Assembly: GCF_018555685.1 (NCBI RefSeq)
Contig: NZ_JAFLWW010000016.1
Coordinates: 1-64,000 of the forward strand
Source of the DNA: Aminobacter anthyllidis
Lineage (GTDB): Bacteria; Pseudomonadota; Alphaproteobacteria; Rhizobiales; Rhizobiaceae
Length of the DNA: 64,000 nucleotides
Direction of reading: 5' to 3'
Positions within the stretch are counted from its first letter, which is position 1; the number at the start of each line of letters is the position of its first letter. Under the pieces are notes generated by a model. It was not told the origin of the DNA and did no database searches. It saw only the letters and a list, made by a program, of their open reading frames with translations. A program made the position numbers and the translations under genes. Positions 17,599 to 26,212 of this stretch are shown here, piece after piece.

Positions 17599-18762
17599 TC
17601 ATACCCTTCTCGCGAGCATGAGTTCCCTGCTGATAATGTGGCGCTGGATCTCAGAAGTACCTTCCCAAATGCGCTCAGCCCGTGCATCACGATAGATGCG
17701 TTCCAACGGAAGATCAGTCATTAAACCCATACCACCGCAGGTCTGGATTGCCTGGTCCGCGACGCGCCCTAGCATTTCCGAGCACCACACTTTCGCCATT
17801 GCGCAGTCTTGGGCCACCGAAGGATATTTTTGATCAACTTTCCATGCTGTGTTCATTAGGAGAAGGTCACCGAGCCGGATATCAATTGCCATGTCAGCCA
17901 GCGGAAAACCGATGCCTTGAAAGTTGCCGATTGGCTGGCCGAACTGACGTCGTTGGGCCGCGAAGTCGGCGGCGACTTCAAACGCCCGCTCTGCACGCGC
18001 CTGGCATACGGCAGCTACGGACAGGCGCCCTGCCCCCAACCAATCCGTCACTAGCTGGAAACCTTCCCCCTCATTGCCGACCATCTGCCCACCGCCGATC
18101 CGGACATTGTCAAAGTGAAGGATCGCATTGCTATGCCCGCGGTGACCTAACTGTTTGTAGCCTTTGGCGACAACCAATCCCGGTGTATCCAGATCGACTA
18201 GGAAGCAAGAGATTTTTTTTCTGATTGCAGGCTTAGTTTGGTCTTCCCCCGTCACCGCGAAGAGGATCACGAACTGGGAACGATGCGCGCTTGATATGAA
18301 GTGCTTCGTCCCGTTTATCACCCAGTCCGACCCATCTCTGACAGCCCGTGTCTGCATACCACGCAGGTCAGATCCTGCATTCGGCTCAGACATGGCGATG
18401 CACTCGCGTTTTTCGCCGCGCATAACAGGCTCTAAAAAATGGGCAATTTGGTCGCCTTCGCACGCGGCCAGGATATCCAACGGTCGGCGGACACACTCTG
18501 CCAATGCAGTTGAAGCGCGTGAAAGGGCCTTCTCAACAAGGGTCAACGACACGCAGTCAAGTCCTGCGCCGCCAATACGCTCGGGCATATTGCAGGCATG
18601 AAGACCGACCGCCATGCCCTTACGACGGATTTCTATTTCCAGCTCGACCGGAAGATCGCCCGTCTCCTCCAACAACGCCTCGTGAGGGATCAATTCCCGA
18701 TCGCAGAACTCCCGCGCGGTTTTGTAGAGGAGTTCCTGCTCTGCGGTGAGGTTGAATTCCAT
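17599..18762 (-). CDS. Acyl-CoA dehydrogenase
   Basis: At 387 residues this is a normal acyl-CoA dehydrogenase. It has the FAD/substrate motif CIAMSEPNAGSDLRGMQTRA, the second signature QTCGGMGLMTDLPLERIYRD, and the catalytic-base region IWEGTSEIQRHII with glutamate 367. It removes hydrogens at C2-C3 of an acyl-CoA and passes electrons to ETF. The hydratase gene lies 87 bases upstream, and the NDP-forming acyl-CoA synthetase before that, all on the same strand, so the three probably form one operon: activation, dehydrogenation, hydration. Confidence 0.93.
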   Translation of the reverse strand: MEFNLTAEQELLYKTAREFCDRELIPHEALLEETGDLPVELEIEIRRKGMAVGLHACNMPERIGGAGLDCVSLTLVEKALSRASTALAECVRRPLDILAACEGDQIAHFLEPVMRGEKRECIAMSEPNAGSDLRGMQTRAVRDGSDWVINGTKHFISSAHRSQFVILFAVTGEDQTKPAIRKKISCFLVDLDTPGLVVAKGYKQLGHRGHSNAILHFDNVRIGGGQMVGNEGEGFQLVTDWLGAGRLSVAAVCQARAERAFEVAADFAAQRRQFGQPIGNFQGIGFPLADMAIDIRLGDLLLMNTAWKVDQKYPSVAQDCAMAKVWCSEMLGRVADQAIQTCGGMGLMTDLPLERIYRDARAERIWEGTSEIQRHIISRELMLARRV

Positions 18763-18849
18763 CAGCCGGTGCTTTCTTTGTCCTCGTCGGCAGACAATGC
18801 GCCTGCCGAGGCATATACTAGGCGATCCGAAGAAGAGCCGATCCGAGGG

Positions 18850-19626
18850 CTAACGCCCTTTCCACACCGGCTTTCGTTTCTCGGCAAAGGCCCGCAGGCC
18901 CTCCCGCTCGTCCTCTGAATTGAATACCTTTTGAGCTATCGGCAACTGTTTCAACTCCTCCTCGTCCGCTTCTGCGTCTCGATTAAAGAGCTGAAATATA
19001 ATCTCTTTGCTTGCTGCTACTGCAAGCGGACCGTTTTCAAGCAGCGATTCAGCCAACTTCAGCGCTTCCTCAAGGGCTTTGCCTGGCTCGGTTAGATAGT
19101 TCACCACACCAAAGCGCTCTAGATAAGAAGCATCTTTGAAGACTCCCGTAAGGGCGAGTTCCATAGCCAGATGGTACGGCATACGCCTTGGAAGGCGTAT
19201 TAGCCCGTTGGTCGCTAGCAGATTGTGCCTAACCTCGGGTAGACCGAACTTCGCGTCGCGCGCCGCTACAATCATGTCGCATGCCAAACAGGTCTCAAAG
19301 CCGCCGGCAAGGGCATAGCCTTCCACCGCCGCGATCAATGGTTTGGAGGGCGGGCGCCCCATGATGCCAAAGTCCCCACGGGCAAGCGGTGGAGGAGGAC
19401 CATCTCTTTCCGCCGCTTTCAGATCCATCCCGGATGAGAAATTTCCACCCGCGCCCGTAAGAACACCAACGAACAGATCCTCCTCCCCATCTAGAAGATC
19501 CATCGCAGCCTGCATCGCCACTGTCGTGCCGATGTCGAATGCGTTTCTGACTTGTGGACGATTCATGGTGACGACCAATATATGGCCCCGGCGCTCAGTT
19601 AGAACTTGGCTCGTGTCCACGCTCAT
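18850..19626 (-). CDS. Enoyl-CoA hydratase/isomerase
   Basis: The 258-residue crotonase has the N-terminal TMNRPQVRNAFD motif and the two oxyanion-hole regions GGNFSSGMDLKAAERD and EGYALAGGFETCLACDMIVA. The glutamate of LPEVRHNLL sits where hydratases carry a catalytic acid. I use the ATG of MSVDTSQVL, which has GGAGAG five bases upstream; an in-frame ATG lies five codons earlier. It should hydrate the enoyl-CoA made by the adjacent acyl-CoA dehydrogenase. It is not closely similar to the fused hydratase at 5875. Confidence 0.9.
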   Translation of the reverse strand: MSVDTSQVLTERRGHILVVTMNRPQVRNAFDIGTTVAMQAAMDLLDGEEDLFVGVLTGAGGNFSSGMDLKAAERDGPPPPLARGDFGIMGRPPSKPLIAAVEGYALAGGFETCLACDMIVAARDAKFGLPEVRHNLLATNGLIRLPRRMPYHLAMELALTGVFKDASYLERFGVVNYLTEPGKALEEALKLAESLLENGPLAVAASKEIIFQLFNRDAEADEEELKQLPIAQKVFNSEDEREGLRAFAEKRKPVWKGR

Positions 19627-19705
19627 TTGGCTCTCCTGCATTCAATAAATGCGCGATCTTAGATGCTTGTTTTTCTCGCTGTCTGACGAGGATTCTTGCT
19701 GGCGG

Positions 19706-21814
19706 CTACCGGGCAAGGCGCATTACTGCATCGACAGCAACGACACCTTTCCCTTGGGGCCGCACGATCACCGGATTGATTTCGGCCTCAACGAAGCGTT
19801 CGCCGTTTGAAATGGCGAATTGGGAGAATTTTTGAATGGTGTCCACCGCTGCTTCGACATCGCCCTTCCTCCTGCCTCGCCACCCGTCAAGCATCTGGTA
19901 CAACTTCAGACTACGGAGCGCCTCGGCGATCGTATCACGCGAGGCTGGCAATAGAATTGTGGCCGTATCTCGCAGCAGCTCTGCCTGGGTCCCGCCTATG
20001 CCGATGGTCAGAGCGAGACCTATCCCGTCAACCCGGCGAATACCCACAAGCAATTCGCCGACTCCATCCTTAACCATCTCTTCGACGAGGAAGTCCGAGA
20101 CTGCGATTTCTGGAGCAGTTTTCTTCAAATTCTCTGCCATACTGCAAACAGCTCGCCACGCCTCGTCCGAAGTCCCCAAACTTAGCGCAACAGCGCCCAA
20201 CTCGCTTTTGTGCGAGAGGTCCGCGCTGAGCGCCTTGACCACCACAGGGAACGTCAGATCCTCAAAACTCGTCGCCTGATCCGGCTTCACCACAACACTT
20301 CGAGGCACACTAATCCCGACGTTGGCCAGCTCTGCTTTCGCCGACGCCTCGTCGAGAGCAATTGGGTTAGTCACATTTGCCGAATAGAGCGGCAAAAGAA
20401 TCTCCTCGTCACTCTTTCGCGCAACGATTTCCGCAAGTTCGGACGAACGGATCGCATTCGACACGGCACGAAGGCCGTCCTCCAATCCCTGCAGTGGCAC
20501 TAATCCCTCTGCGATCATCCTTTCGCGGACACTTCTTGAAATCATTTCCGGCATCGTGTTGACAAAAGCGGCTGGCAAGCCGCGCTCTCGGGCAGCTTGT
20601 GCGAACATTGTTGTGTTAGTGTCCCAAGTCGTTGGGTCCCAACCGCCCTCTGGCGGGTAACACATGACATTCACTGCGACGTCGAGATTCCCCGACAAGA
20701 AAGCTCGGTAAATGTCGAGAGTTTTTTTGCCATCGTCAGCCGAGCTGACGATGTCTAGAGGATTGGCCGCATGGACAAAAGGCGGCAGATGTTTCTCGAT
20801 TTCTGCTGCTGCTTCCGCTGAGGGTGGCTGAAGATCAAGACCGTTCGCTTCTGCGATATCAGAGCCAAGAACTGCGTACGTCCCTGAACTGGTAGCGTAG
20901 GCCGTGCGGCGCCCTTTCACTTTTGGTGCGTGAACGAGCATTTTGAGGGTTTCAAGGGCTTCGGTGTGAGTACTTACCTGGACAAATCCAAGCCGCTTGA
21001 ACAACGCAGAGGCTACCGTGTCGTCGCCCGCAAGCGAAGCTGTATGTGACTGCGTGGCGCGCTGCCCCGCAGTTGTGCGTCCGCCCTTGATGGCGATCAC
21101 AGGGATACCTTTACGCGCGGCTTTAAGCGCTGCAGCGGAGAGTGCAGCCGAATTTCTGATGCTTTCAAAATAGATATTCACAGCACGAATGCGTTCATCG
21201 TCCAAAACTACGTCCAGGACGTCGGCTGCCGTGATCATCGCCTGATTGCCGAGACCAACCGAGTAGGCGACCGGTAGCGACCGGTCCGACGAGCCTAAAT
21301 CAGATAAGTACGATCCCCCGTTGCTTATGAGCGCAACGCTGCCGTTCTGATCGTGCTCTCCGAAAAAATCCATCATGAAAACGGACCGATCGGCGAAATT
21401 GGCAACACCCGGACAGTTGGGCCCGATAACCGGCATTTCACCGGCTGCAGCAACTAGGTCGCGCTGCGCCTGTTCTCCACCGCGCATTTCCGAGAAACCA
21501 GCGCTGTTGCAAATCGCGCCTGCGACACCGATTGCGGATAGCTCGCCAACAACCCCCACTACGTTCTCGCGCGGCACGGCTATGAACGCGACCTCCGGCA
21601 CCTCCGGAAGACTGGCGATATTGGGCACACAGGGTATGCCGGCAAGCTCGCTACGACGTGGATTGACAACGTATATAGGTCCTTGAAAGCCGCGCGCACG
21701 ACAATTATCCACGGCAGGTATCATCGACGCTCCGCCGATAAATACCGCACTCGTCGGCGCCAACATGCGCTTGAGACGTGCCTGCCTGTTCTCCCGGGCG
21801 CTGATATTGTCCAA
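19706..21814 (-). CDS. NDP-forming acyl-CoA synthetase (acetyl-CoA synthetase/Acd family)
   Basis: A protein of about 702 residues with the three domains of NDP-forming acyl-CoA synthetases. It has an N-terminal CoA-binding Rossmann domain (SAVFIGGASMIPAVDNCRAR), a succinyl-CoA-ligase-like domain with the phospho-histidine loop RATQSHTASLAGDD, and a C-terminal ATP-grasp domain (FPVVVKALSADLSHKSELGA, EAEINPVIV). It joins an acid to CoA using ATP, giving ADP. I place the start at a TTG (21814) because GGGGAG lies eight bases before it; the frame reaches another TTG at 21859 with no clear ribosome site. A dyad copy lies about 100 bases upstream. Confidence 0.88.
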   Translation of the reverse strand: MDNISARENRQARLKRMLAPTSAVFIGGASMIPAVDNCRARGFQGPIYVVNPRRSELAGIPCVPNIASLPEVPEVAFIAVPRENVVGVVGELSAIGVAGAICNSAGFSEMRGGEQAQRDLVAAAGEMPVIGPNCPGVANFADRSVFMMDFFGEHDQNGSVALISNGGSYLSDLGSSDRSLPVAYSVGLGNQAMITAADVLDVVLDDERIRAVNIYFESIRNSAALSAAALKAARKGIPVIAIKGGRTTAGQRATQSHTASLAGDDTVASALFKRLGFVQVSTHTEALETLKMLVHAPKVKGRRTAYATSSGTYAVLGSDIAEANGLDLQPPSAEAAAEIEKHLPPFVHAANPLDIVSSADDGKKTLDIYRAFLSGNLDVAVNVMCYPPEGGWDPTTWDTNTTMFAQAARERGLPAAFVNTMPEMISRSVRERMIAEGLVPLQGLEDGLRAVSNAIRSSELAEIVARKSDEEILLPLYSANVTNPIALDEASAKAELANVGISVPRSVVVKPDQATSFEDLTFPVVVKALSADLSHKSELGAVALSLGTSDEAWRAVCSMAENLKKTAPEIAVSDFLVEEMVKDGVGELLVGIRRVDGIGLALTIGIGGTQAELLRDTATILLPASRDTIAEALRSLKLYQMLDGWRGRRKGDVEAAVDTIQKFSQFAISNGERFVEAEINPVIVRPQGKGVVAVDAVMRLAR

Positions 21815-21910
21815 AACGTTGACTCCCCTTAGTGACGCGGTGCGTGGCGTTCTGCTCAAGCCACGAGGCCATCGTCATATAACAATGCGGGTTGCCTGAA
21901 GATTCGAAAT

Positions 21911-21933
21911 AAAATCATTCGGCTGGTTACTTT
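21911..21933. promoter_or_regulatory. Cluster dyad, copy 3 (AAAATCA-N9-TTACTTT)
   Basis: Two 7-base arms with two mismatches in the dyad, the same 9-base spacer, extended by CGAAAT on the left and TTTACGC on the right. It lies in the gap between the hydratase-2 gene and the acyl-CoA synthetase start, 97 bases before the TTG at 21814. Confidence 0.6.
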
Positions 21934-22116
21934 TTTACGCAACTCACACCCGAATGGTTCTGATAGCTGTCTGCCGACCGCCTTGCGCCCGACACAGTCG
22001 GGAGTGATCGCAGACCTATGACAGGGCCAGCCTTGCTGACTACGGTCCAGAGTGACGACACGGACGAGTCGGCTGCGTGAACTTTCGCATCCCGAAGATT
22101 GACAAGTTTTTGCTCG

Positions 22117-22992
22117 TTAGGTGGACAACGAGGGCTTGACCGTAGCCTTGCCATTGTCGAGGACGACAATACCACGGTCGCGAACGCTGCTGCGAAAACT
22201 GACGGTCGAACCGTTCCGCCACATTTCGGTACGAATGGTTTCTCCGGGATAAACGGGCGCTGAGAACCGCGCCTTCATCGCCGTCAAACGGGTAGGATCG
22301 TAATCACAAGCCTCGCGCAACAAAGCATGGCCAGCGATACCGAAAGTGCAGAGACCTTGGAGGATTGGAGATTCGAACCCTGCAACCCTGGCTATTTCCG
22401 GGTCCACATGAAGAGGATTATAGTCGCCGCTCAATCGATAGATGAGAGCGGCCCTAGCTTCCGTCGTATAGTCCCAGACCGCATCAGCAGCTCGGATGGG
22501 GATGGGGTGAGGTGATGGTGCGCCATCAGCCCGGCCACCAAAACCGCCGTTACTCTTGCAGACCTCAGTTGACGTTAAGGTCGCTATCTTTCGACCCGTA
22601 GACGCCTCTCTCAGCTCGTTGCTTGAGTAGATGAAAGCGCCTTTTTCAGCGCCCCGATCCAGGACGTCATGCACCTTCGTGGTACCAATCACGGCGCCTT
22701 CAACCGGTACAACGTCGTGGAGTTCAAACCCTTGCTCGCCGTGCAACACATTTTCCCATTTAACGCCGAGCGCCTTATCTTGAAGCCAGAATCCAGGGGT
22801 GGCAAGCACGACAGCCATTGTCGGTAAAGCCAGCATCCGATGCTCATAGACAAATCGCAATTGCCGGGGATCTGTCGGGGTCTCGCCCAGCCCGACACCT
22901 AAGGCGTACAACGCTGTATCTTTTCGTGAATAGTGGTGTTCGACAGGCTCAAACCGTCGGTTCAGTACGCGCTCTACGGAGAACTTCGTCAT
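22117..22992 (-). CDS. MaoC-family 2-enoyl-CoA hydratase 2
   Basis: The 291-residue protein is a double-hotdog hydratase 2. Its C-terminal half holds the hydratase-2 motif YRLSGDYNPLHVDPEIARVA with the catalytic aspartate (190) and histidine (195), followed by FESPILQGLCTFGIAGHALL. The layout resembles the hydratase domain of peroxisomal MFE-2, which acts together with alpha-methylacyl-CoA racemase on methyl-branched substrates. It yields 3R-hydroxyacyl-CoA. The cluster thus encodes hydratases of both stereochemical types. A half-site of the cluster dyad abuts its start codon. Confidence 0.9.
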   Translation of the reverse strand: MTKFSVERVLNRRFEPVEHHYSRKDTALYALGVGLGETPTDPRQLRFVYEHRMLALPTMAVVLATPGFWLQDKALGVKWENVLHGEQGFELHDVVPVEGAVIGTTKVHDVLDRGAEKGAFIYSSNELREASTGRKIATLTSTEVCKSNGGFGGRADGAPSPHPIPIRAADAVWDYTTEARAALIYRLSGDYNPLHVDPEIARVAGFESPILQGLCTFGIAGHALLREACDYDPTRLTAMKARFSAPVYPGETIRTEMWRNGSTVSFRSSVRDRGIVVLDNGKATVKPSLST

Positions 22993-23010
22993 CGCACATT
23001 GCCCGCCAGA

Positions 23011-23017
23011 TGATTTT
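23011..23017. promoter_or_regulatory. Weak half-site of the cluster dyad
   Basis: TGATTTTTTT at 23011-23020 matches the right arm of the other copies, but the expected left arm (22995-23001) matches in only 3 of 7 positions. It lies just upstream of the hydratase-2 ATG at 22992. Listed as a possible weak site. Confidence 0.3.
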
Positions 23018-23140
23018 TTTCATGACCTCGTGGGTACCCGAGCAACCACAGCCTGCGAGGGCAAGCCCACCCGATACCCCCAACCGGCTTCGTCCTCGCG
23101 CTTTGATAGTTTGCTAGGGTAGTGGAGGCGAGCGTCGGTT

Positions 23141-24127
23141 TCACTTTTCTGCGGCAAAGTCATTGATCATTCTAGCCGTGGCGCCCATAGCTGTGTGATA
23201 TTCACCAGCAATTTGGTCGACTACCTCCCCAGCTGGTAGGATTTGTGAGACGGCCGCAACCGTATGGCCGGCGCTCCAGATATCGGTCCATCGCTTCGGC
23301 CCTGTTCCAGCAAGATCGGCGCTAAACCTCTTCCTTGCCTCATCAACGCTTAGCGGTATTTGCAGCTCGGCCAGATCGAGCCCGACGTCCAGGATAGACT
23401 GGCGTAGATAATTGGCATCGAATCCGTTAATTGCCTTCGTTAGCAATATGTCATCGATGCCTGCATTGACCACCATTTGCTTATGGCCCTGCGGCGCCAG
23501 GCTCTCATGCGTTGCGATGAAACGTGTCCCTATCATGCCGAAATCGCACCCTAGCACCTGTGCTGCCCAAAGCGCATGCCCGTCGGACAGACCGCCCGCG
23601 AGCCCCACCGGCCCGTCATAAATCGAGCGTACCACCCTGACAAAAGACAGGCCGTTCAGCCAGCCGGTCTGTCCTCCTGCCCCTGCGCTCAGAAGTACCA
23701 GACCATCGGCACCCACTCTGATCGCTTTTTCCGCATGCCGCATAGTGGCGACATCTGTCAGGACGGTACATCCAACATCATGCAGCTGGGGGATGATTGC
23801 CTCAGGCGATCCGACGCTTGCGAGCACAATCTTGACCCGGTGCTTGACCAGAACATCCACGTCGGCCTGAAGGGCCTCAGATGATCTACGCATCACGATG
23901 TTGGGGCAGAACGGCGCTGAGATATCGTCGGACTCAGCACAAGCTTTTTCTATCCTAGACAGCCACTGGTCAAGCTCTTCCGGCGAGCGCGCATTGAGGG
24001 TTGGAAAAGCTCCTATAGCTCCCTTCCGGCAAACCGCAGAAACGAGTTCAGGGCCTGATACATGCTGCATCGGTGCCGAGATCAAGGGAATGCGCAGTCG
24101 GGAAGTGATTGATGTAGGCAAACCCAT
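23141..24127 (-). CDS. Nitronate monooxygenase-family FMN flavoprotein
   Basis: The 328-residue protein is an NMO/2-nitropropane dioxygenase-family TIM barrel: IPLISAPMQHVSGPELVSAV, GADGLVLLSAGAGGQTGW (FMN phosphate region), PVGLAGGLSDGHALWAAQVL and FGMIGTRFIATHES. Family members oxidise nitronates or reduce quinones and enoyl groups; FabK belongs to the same superfamily. In a CoA catabolic cluster a role on an unsaturated acyl-CoA or an unusual substrate is possible but cannot be read from sequence. A strong dyad copy lies 170 bases upstream. Confidence 0.87.
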   Translation of the reverse strand: MGLPTSITSRLRIPLISAPMQHVSGPELVSAVCRKGAIGAFPTLNARSPEELDQWLSRIEKACAESDDISAPFCPNIVMRRSSEALQADVDVLVKHRVKIVLASVGSPEAIIPQLHDVGCTVLTDVATMRHAEKAIRVGADGLVLLSAGAGGQTGWLNGLSFVRVVRSIYDGPVGLAGGLSDGHALWAAQVLGCDFGMIGTRFIATHESLAPQGHKQMVVNAGIDDILLTKAINGFDANYLRQSILDVGLDLAELQIPLSVDEARKRFSADLAGTGPKRWTDIWSAGHTVAAVSQILPAGEVVDQIAGEYHTAMGATARMINDFAAEK

Positions 24128-24583
24128 TTCGCGTATCCTGCATCGCGAGAGACGGGCCGTAGACCGGCTTCATGGTGTACGGCCCCCTACCTCTTAGCGT
24201 TTCGAACCCAGTCTGCCGTCTGACAAATCCCATCCCTTTATGCCAGCTGCGATGTCGACCTGTTATAAGCATGCAGTCAGGTAGGAAATCCGAAATAAAA
24301 TCGTGTGTTGGGTGATTTTTTTGCACGACTGTAGCGCGCCCACCTCATGATAACATCAGCTTCGAACGGGCCTAAAATCAAAGGCACTAGCGCTTCCGGC
24401 CAGCTTTTCCGCTGACGCAAATCCACGAAATCGGCGACGACGCCAGCTCGATCCTCTAAGTGATTGGGAGACGGCGCGATCGTTGACGCTGCTTCTGATG
24501 GCCGGGAAAGCGAATTCGGTGAATCAAGATCGGGGCGATGATGACACTTGGACTGGCATCTCCTGTCGCTGTCGGCGATGAAA
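24128..24583. other. Intergenic region between the NMO gene and the MccR-like regulator
   Basis: It contains dyad copy 4 at 24297-24319. From about 24340 to 24583 no gene, repeat or terminator is recognised. Confidence 0.5.
24297..24319. promoter_or_regulatory. Cluster dyad, copy 4 (AAAATCG-N9-TGATTTT)
   Basis: Two 7-base arms with one dyad mismatch and the same 9-base spacer, extended by CGAAAT on the left and TTTGCAC on the right. It lies 170 bases upstream of the NMO-family gene on the minus strand. Confidence 0.6.
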
Positions 24584-25996
24584 TCAGCAGATCGTGTACG
24601 GCAGTTCGGCTCGTCGATCGTGATCGATCATAATCGTGCTCTTGAGCGGCGGAACGGCACGTTGAATGCAATCCATGCGCTCGCAAATGCGGCACGAGAC
24701 GCCGATGGGCTCGAACGCTGAAGAGTTGCCAAAATCCAGCCGGTCCGCATAGACGAAATCGCCCGCATCGGAGATCTCGCATCCAAGCGCGATCGCGTAG
24801 CGCCGATGGGGAGCGCCAAATCCGCCGTCCGCCTTAGTGATCTCTGTCGCGATACTGAGGTATCGCACCCCGTCCGGCGTTTCGGCCAGCTGGCAAATCA
24901 TGCGGCCTGGGGTTTCAAACGCCTGATGAGCATTCCACAACGGACACGCCGCCCCATATCGGGCAAACTGTAACCTCGCGGCGCTATGGCGCTTGGTGAT
25001 GTTGCCAGCTCTGTCGATGCGCGCGAAGAACACCGGCACACCCCTCATCCGAGGCCTTTGCAACGTTGAAAGGCGATGCGCCACCTGCTCACGGCTGGCG
25101 CCGAAACGCATTGCGAGCAGGTGGAGGTCGTGGCGAAGTTCCTTTGCCGCGGCCAGGAAGGGACGGTATGGCAACATAAGCGCGCCGGCAAAATAATTCT
25201 GGAGGCCGATCCTGCATATCTCCGCCGCTTCGGAGGTCCGGAAGCGCGCGCGCTCAATGATGGCGTCGATCTCCGAACGGTGCTCCAGGGCGCCGATCTG
25301 GAATGCCATCTGAAAGCTGCGCGTCGAGGGAGGGGAATATGAGTTCAAGTAGAGCACGCGCGCGGAAGCATCGAATCGCCTGATCATCCGTTCGCCATTT
25401 CCAGCGCGCGCGATGCGAACGCGATGGTGCTGTTCGAGGTGCTCTGACAAAGCGGCTCCGACATCTCGATCCGGTAGGCCCAAGGCATTCGCAAGATGCT
25501 CGGCTGCCCGGTCGAGCTCGTCGATGTAGTTGTCAACAAAATGAAAGAAGTCCCGGACTTCCTCGTAGGGTGTCGCCTCGGCAAAAGCATTGGTTCGGAT
25601 CAACTGGTCGTCGAAGCTGGCAAGCTGCTCACTATTTCTCCGATAGGCCTGATGACAGGTGATCAGCGCGTGCGCGAGAGACGGTGCGTTTTGGGCAACG
25701 AGCTTGAGTTCCTGAAATCCTGCTGAAACACCGCTGAACACGGGGTCAGCGAGTGCCTCGCTCAGTGCCGAGAGCAGCCGGTCGGCCTCACTGCCGCCGA
25801 TCGAAGCGATATCGACCTGGAATTTTTCGGCCAGCGCAAGAAGCACCGCGGCTGACACCGGTCGCTGATTGTTTTCTATCTGGTTCAGATAGCTGGTCGA
25901 AATCCCCAGACGTTCAGCGAACACCGCCTGGGTGGCCTTGCTGGCCTCCCGCAGTTCGCGCACGCGGCGCCCAATGAAAAGCTTGCCGTTGGCCAT
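24584..25996 (-). CDS. mccR: MccR/RamB-like XRE regulator of propionate metabolism (ImmA/IrrE-like + DUF2083)
   Basis: The 470-residue protein has an N-terminal XRE helix-turn-helix (FAERLGISTSYLNQIENNQR), a central ImmA/IrrE-like domain that lacks the HExxH zinc motif, and a C-terminal DUF2083 domain ending in the cysteine-rich motif SCRICERMDCIQRA. This layout is that of ScfR/RamB/PrpR-type regulators of acetate and propionate metabolism; in alphaproteobacteria the name MccR is used for the one paired with the methylmalonyl-CoA pathway. It is divergent from pccB-pccA-mcm, as expected. I use the ATG at 25996; an in-frame TTG lies two codons earlier. Confidence 0.88.
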   Translation of the reverse strand: MANGKLFIGRRVRELREASKATQAVFAERLGISTSYLNQIENNQRPVSAAVLLALAEKFQVDIASIGGSEADRLLSALSEALADPVFSGVSAGFQELKLVAQNAPSLAHALITCHQAYRRNSEQLASFDDQLIRTNAFAEATPYEEVRDFFHFVDNYIDELDRAAEHLANALGLPDRDVGAALSEHLEQHHRVRIARAGNGERMIRRFDASARVLYLNSYSPPSTRSFQMAFQIGALEHRSEIDAIIERARFRTSEAAEICRIGLQNYFAGALMLPYRPFLAAAKELRHDLHLLAMRFGASREQVAHRLSTLQRPRMRGVPVFFARIDRAGNITKRHSAARLQFARYGAACPLWNAHQAFETPGRMICQLAETPDGVRYLSIATEITKADGGFGAPHRRYAIALGCEISDAGDFVYADRLDFGNSSAFEPIGVSCRICERMDCIQRAVPPLKSTIMIDHDRRAELPYTIC

Positions 25997-26040
25997 TTGC
26001 AAATTCGCATGTTGCTATTTGCAGTTTTATACATTTCGCA
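25996..26040. promoter_or_regulatory. Likely MccR operator in the divergent mccR-pccB promoter region
   Basis: TTTGCAAA (25996-26003) is followed by TTCGCA, ATTTGCAG (26017-26024) and ATTTCGCA (26033-26040). Repeated TTTGCAAA-like elements are the known site type for RamB/ScfR/MccR-class regulators. The first element touches the regulator's start codon, so binding would block its own expression while the others face pccB. Confidence 0.6.
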
Positions 26041-26212
26041 ACCGCACCCGGCAATCCTTTTCCATTCATATCCGACGAACTAATGCGGAGCGTAATTCCA
26101 GTGGAGGCGCTCATGCGATTGTGCAGCGAAGCAAGCCGAGTACGAGGCAAAGCCGGCTCGCCGCGACGCAATTGCCGACGGCTTTGAACTTTGAAGCAAA
26201 GGCGGGGCGTTG

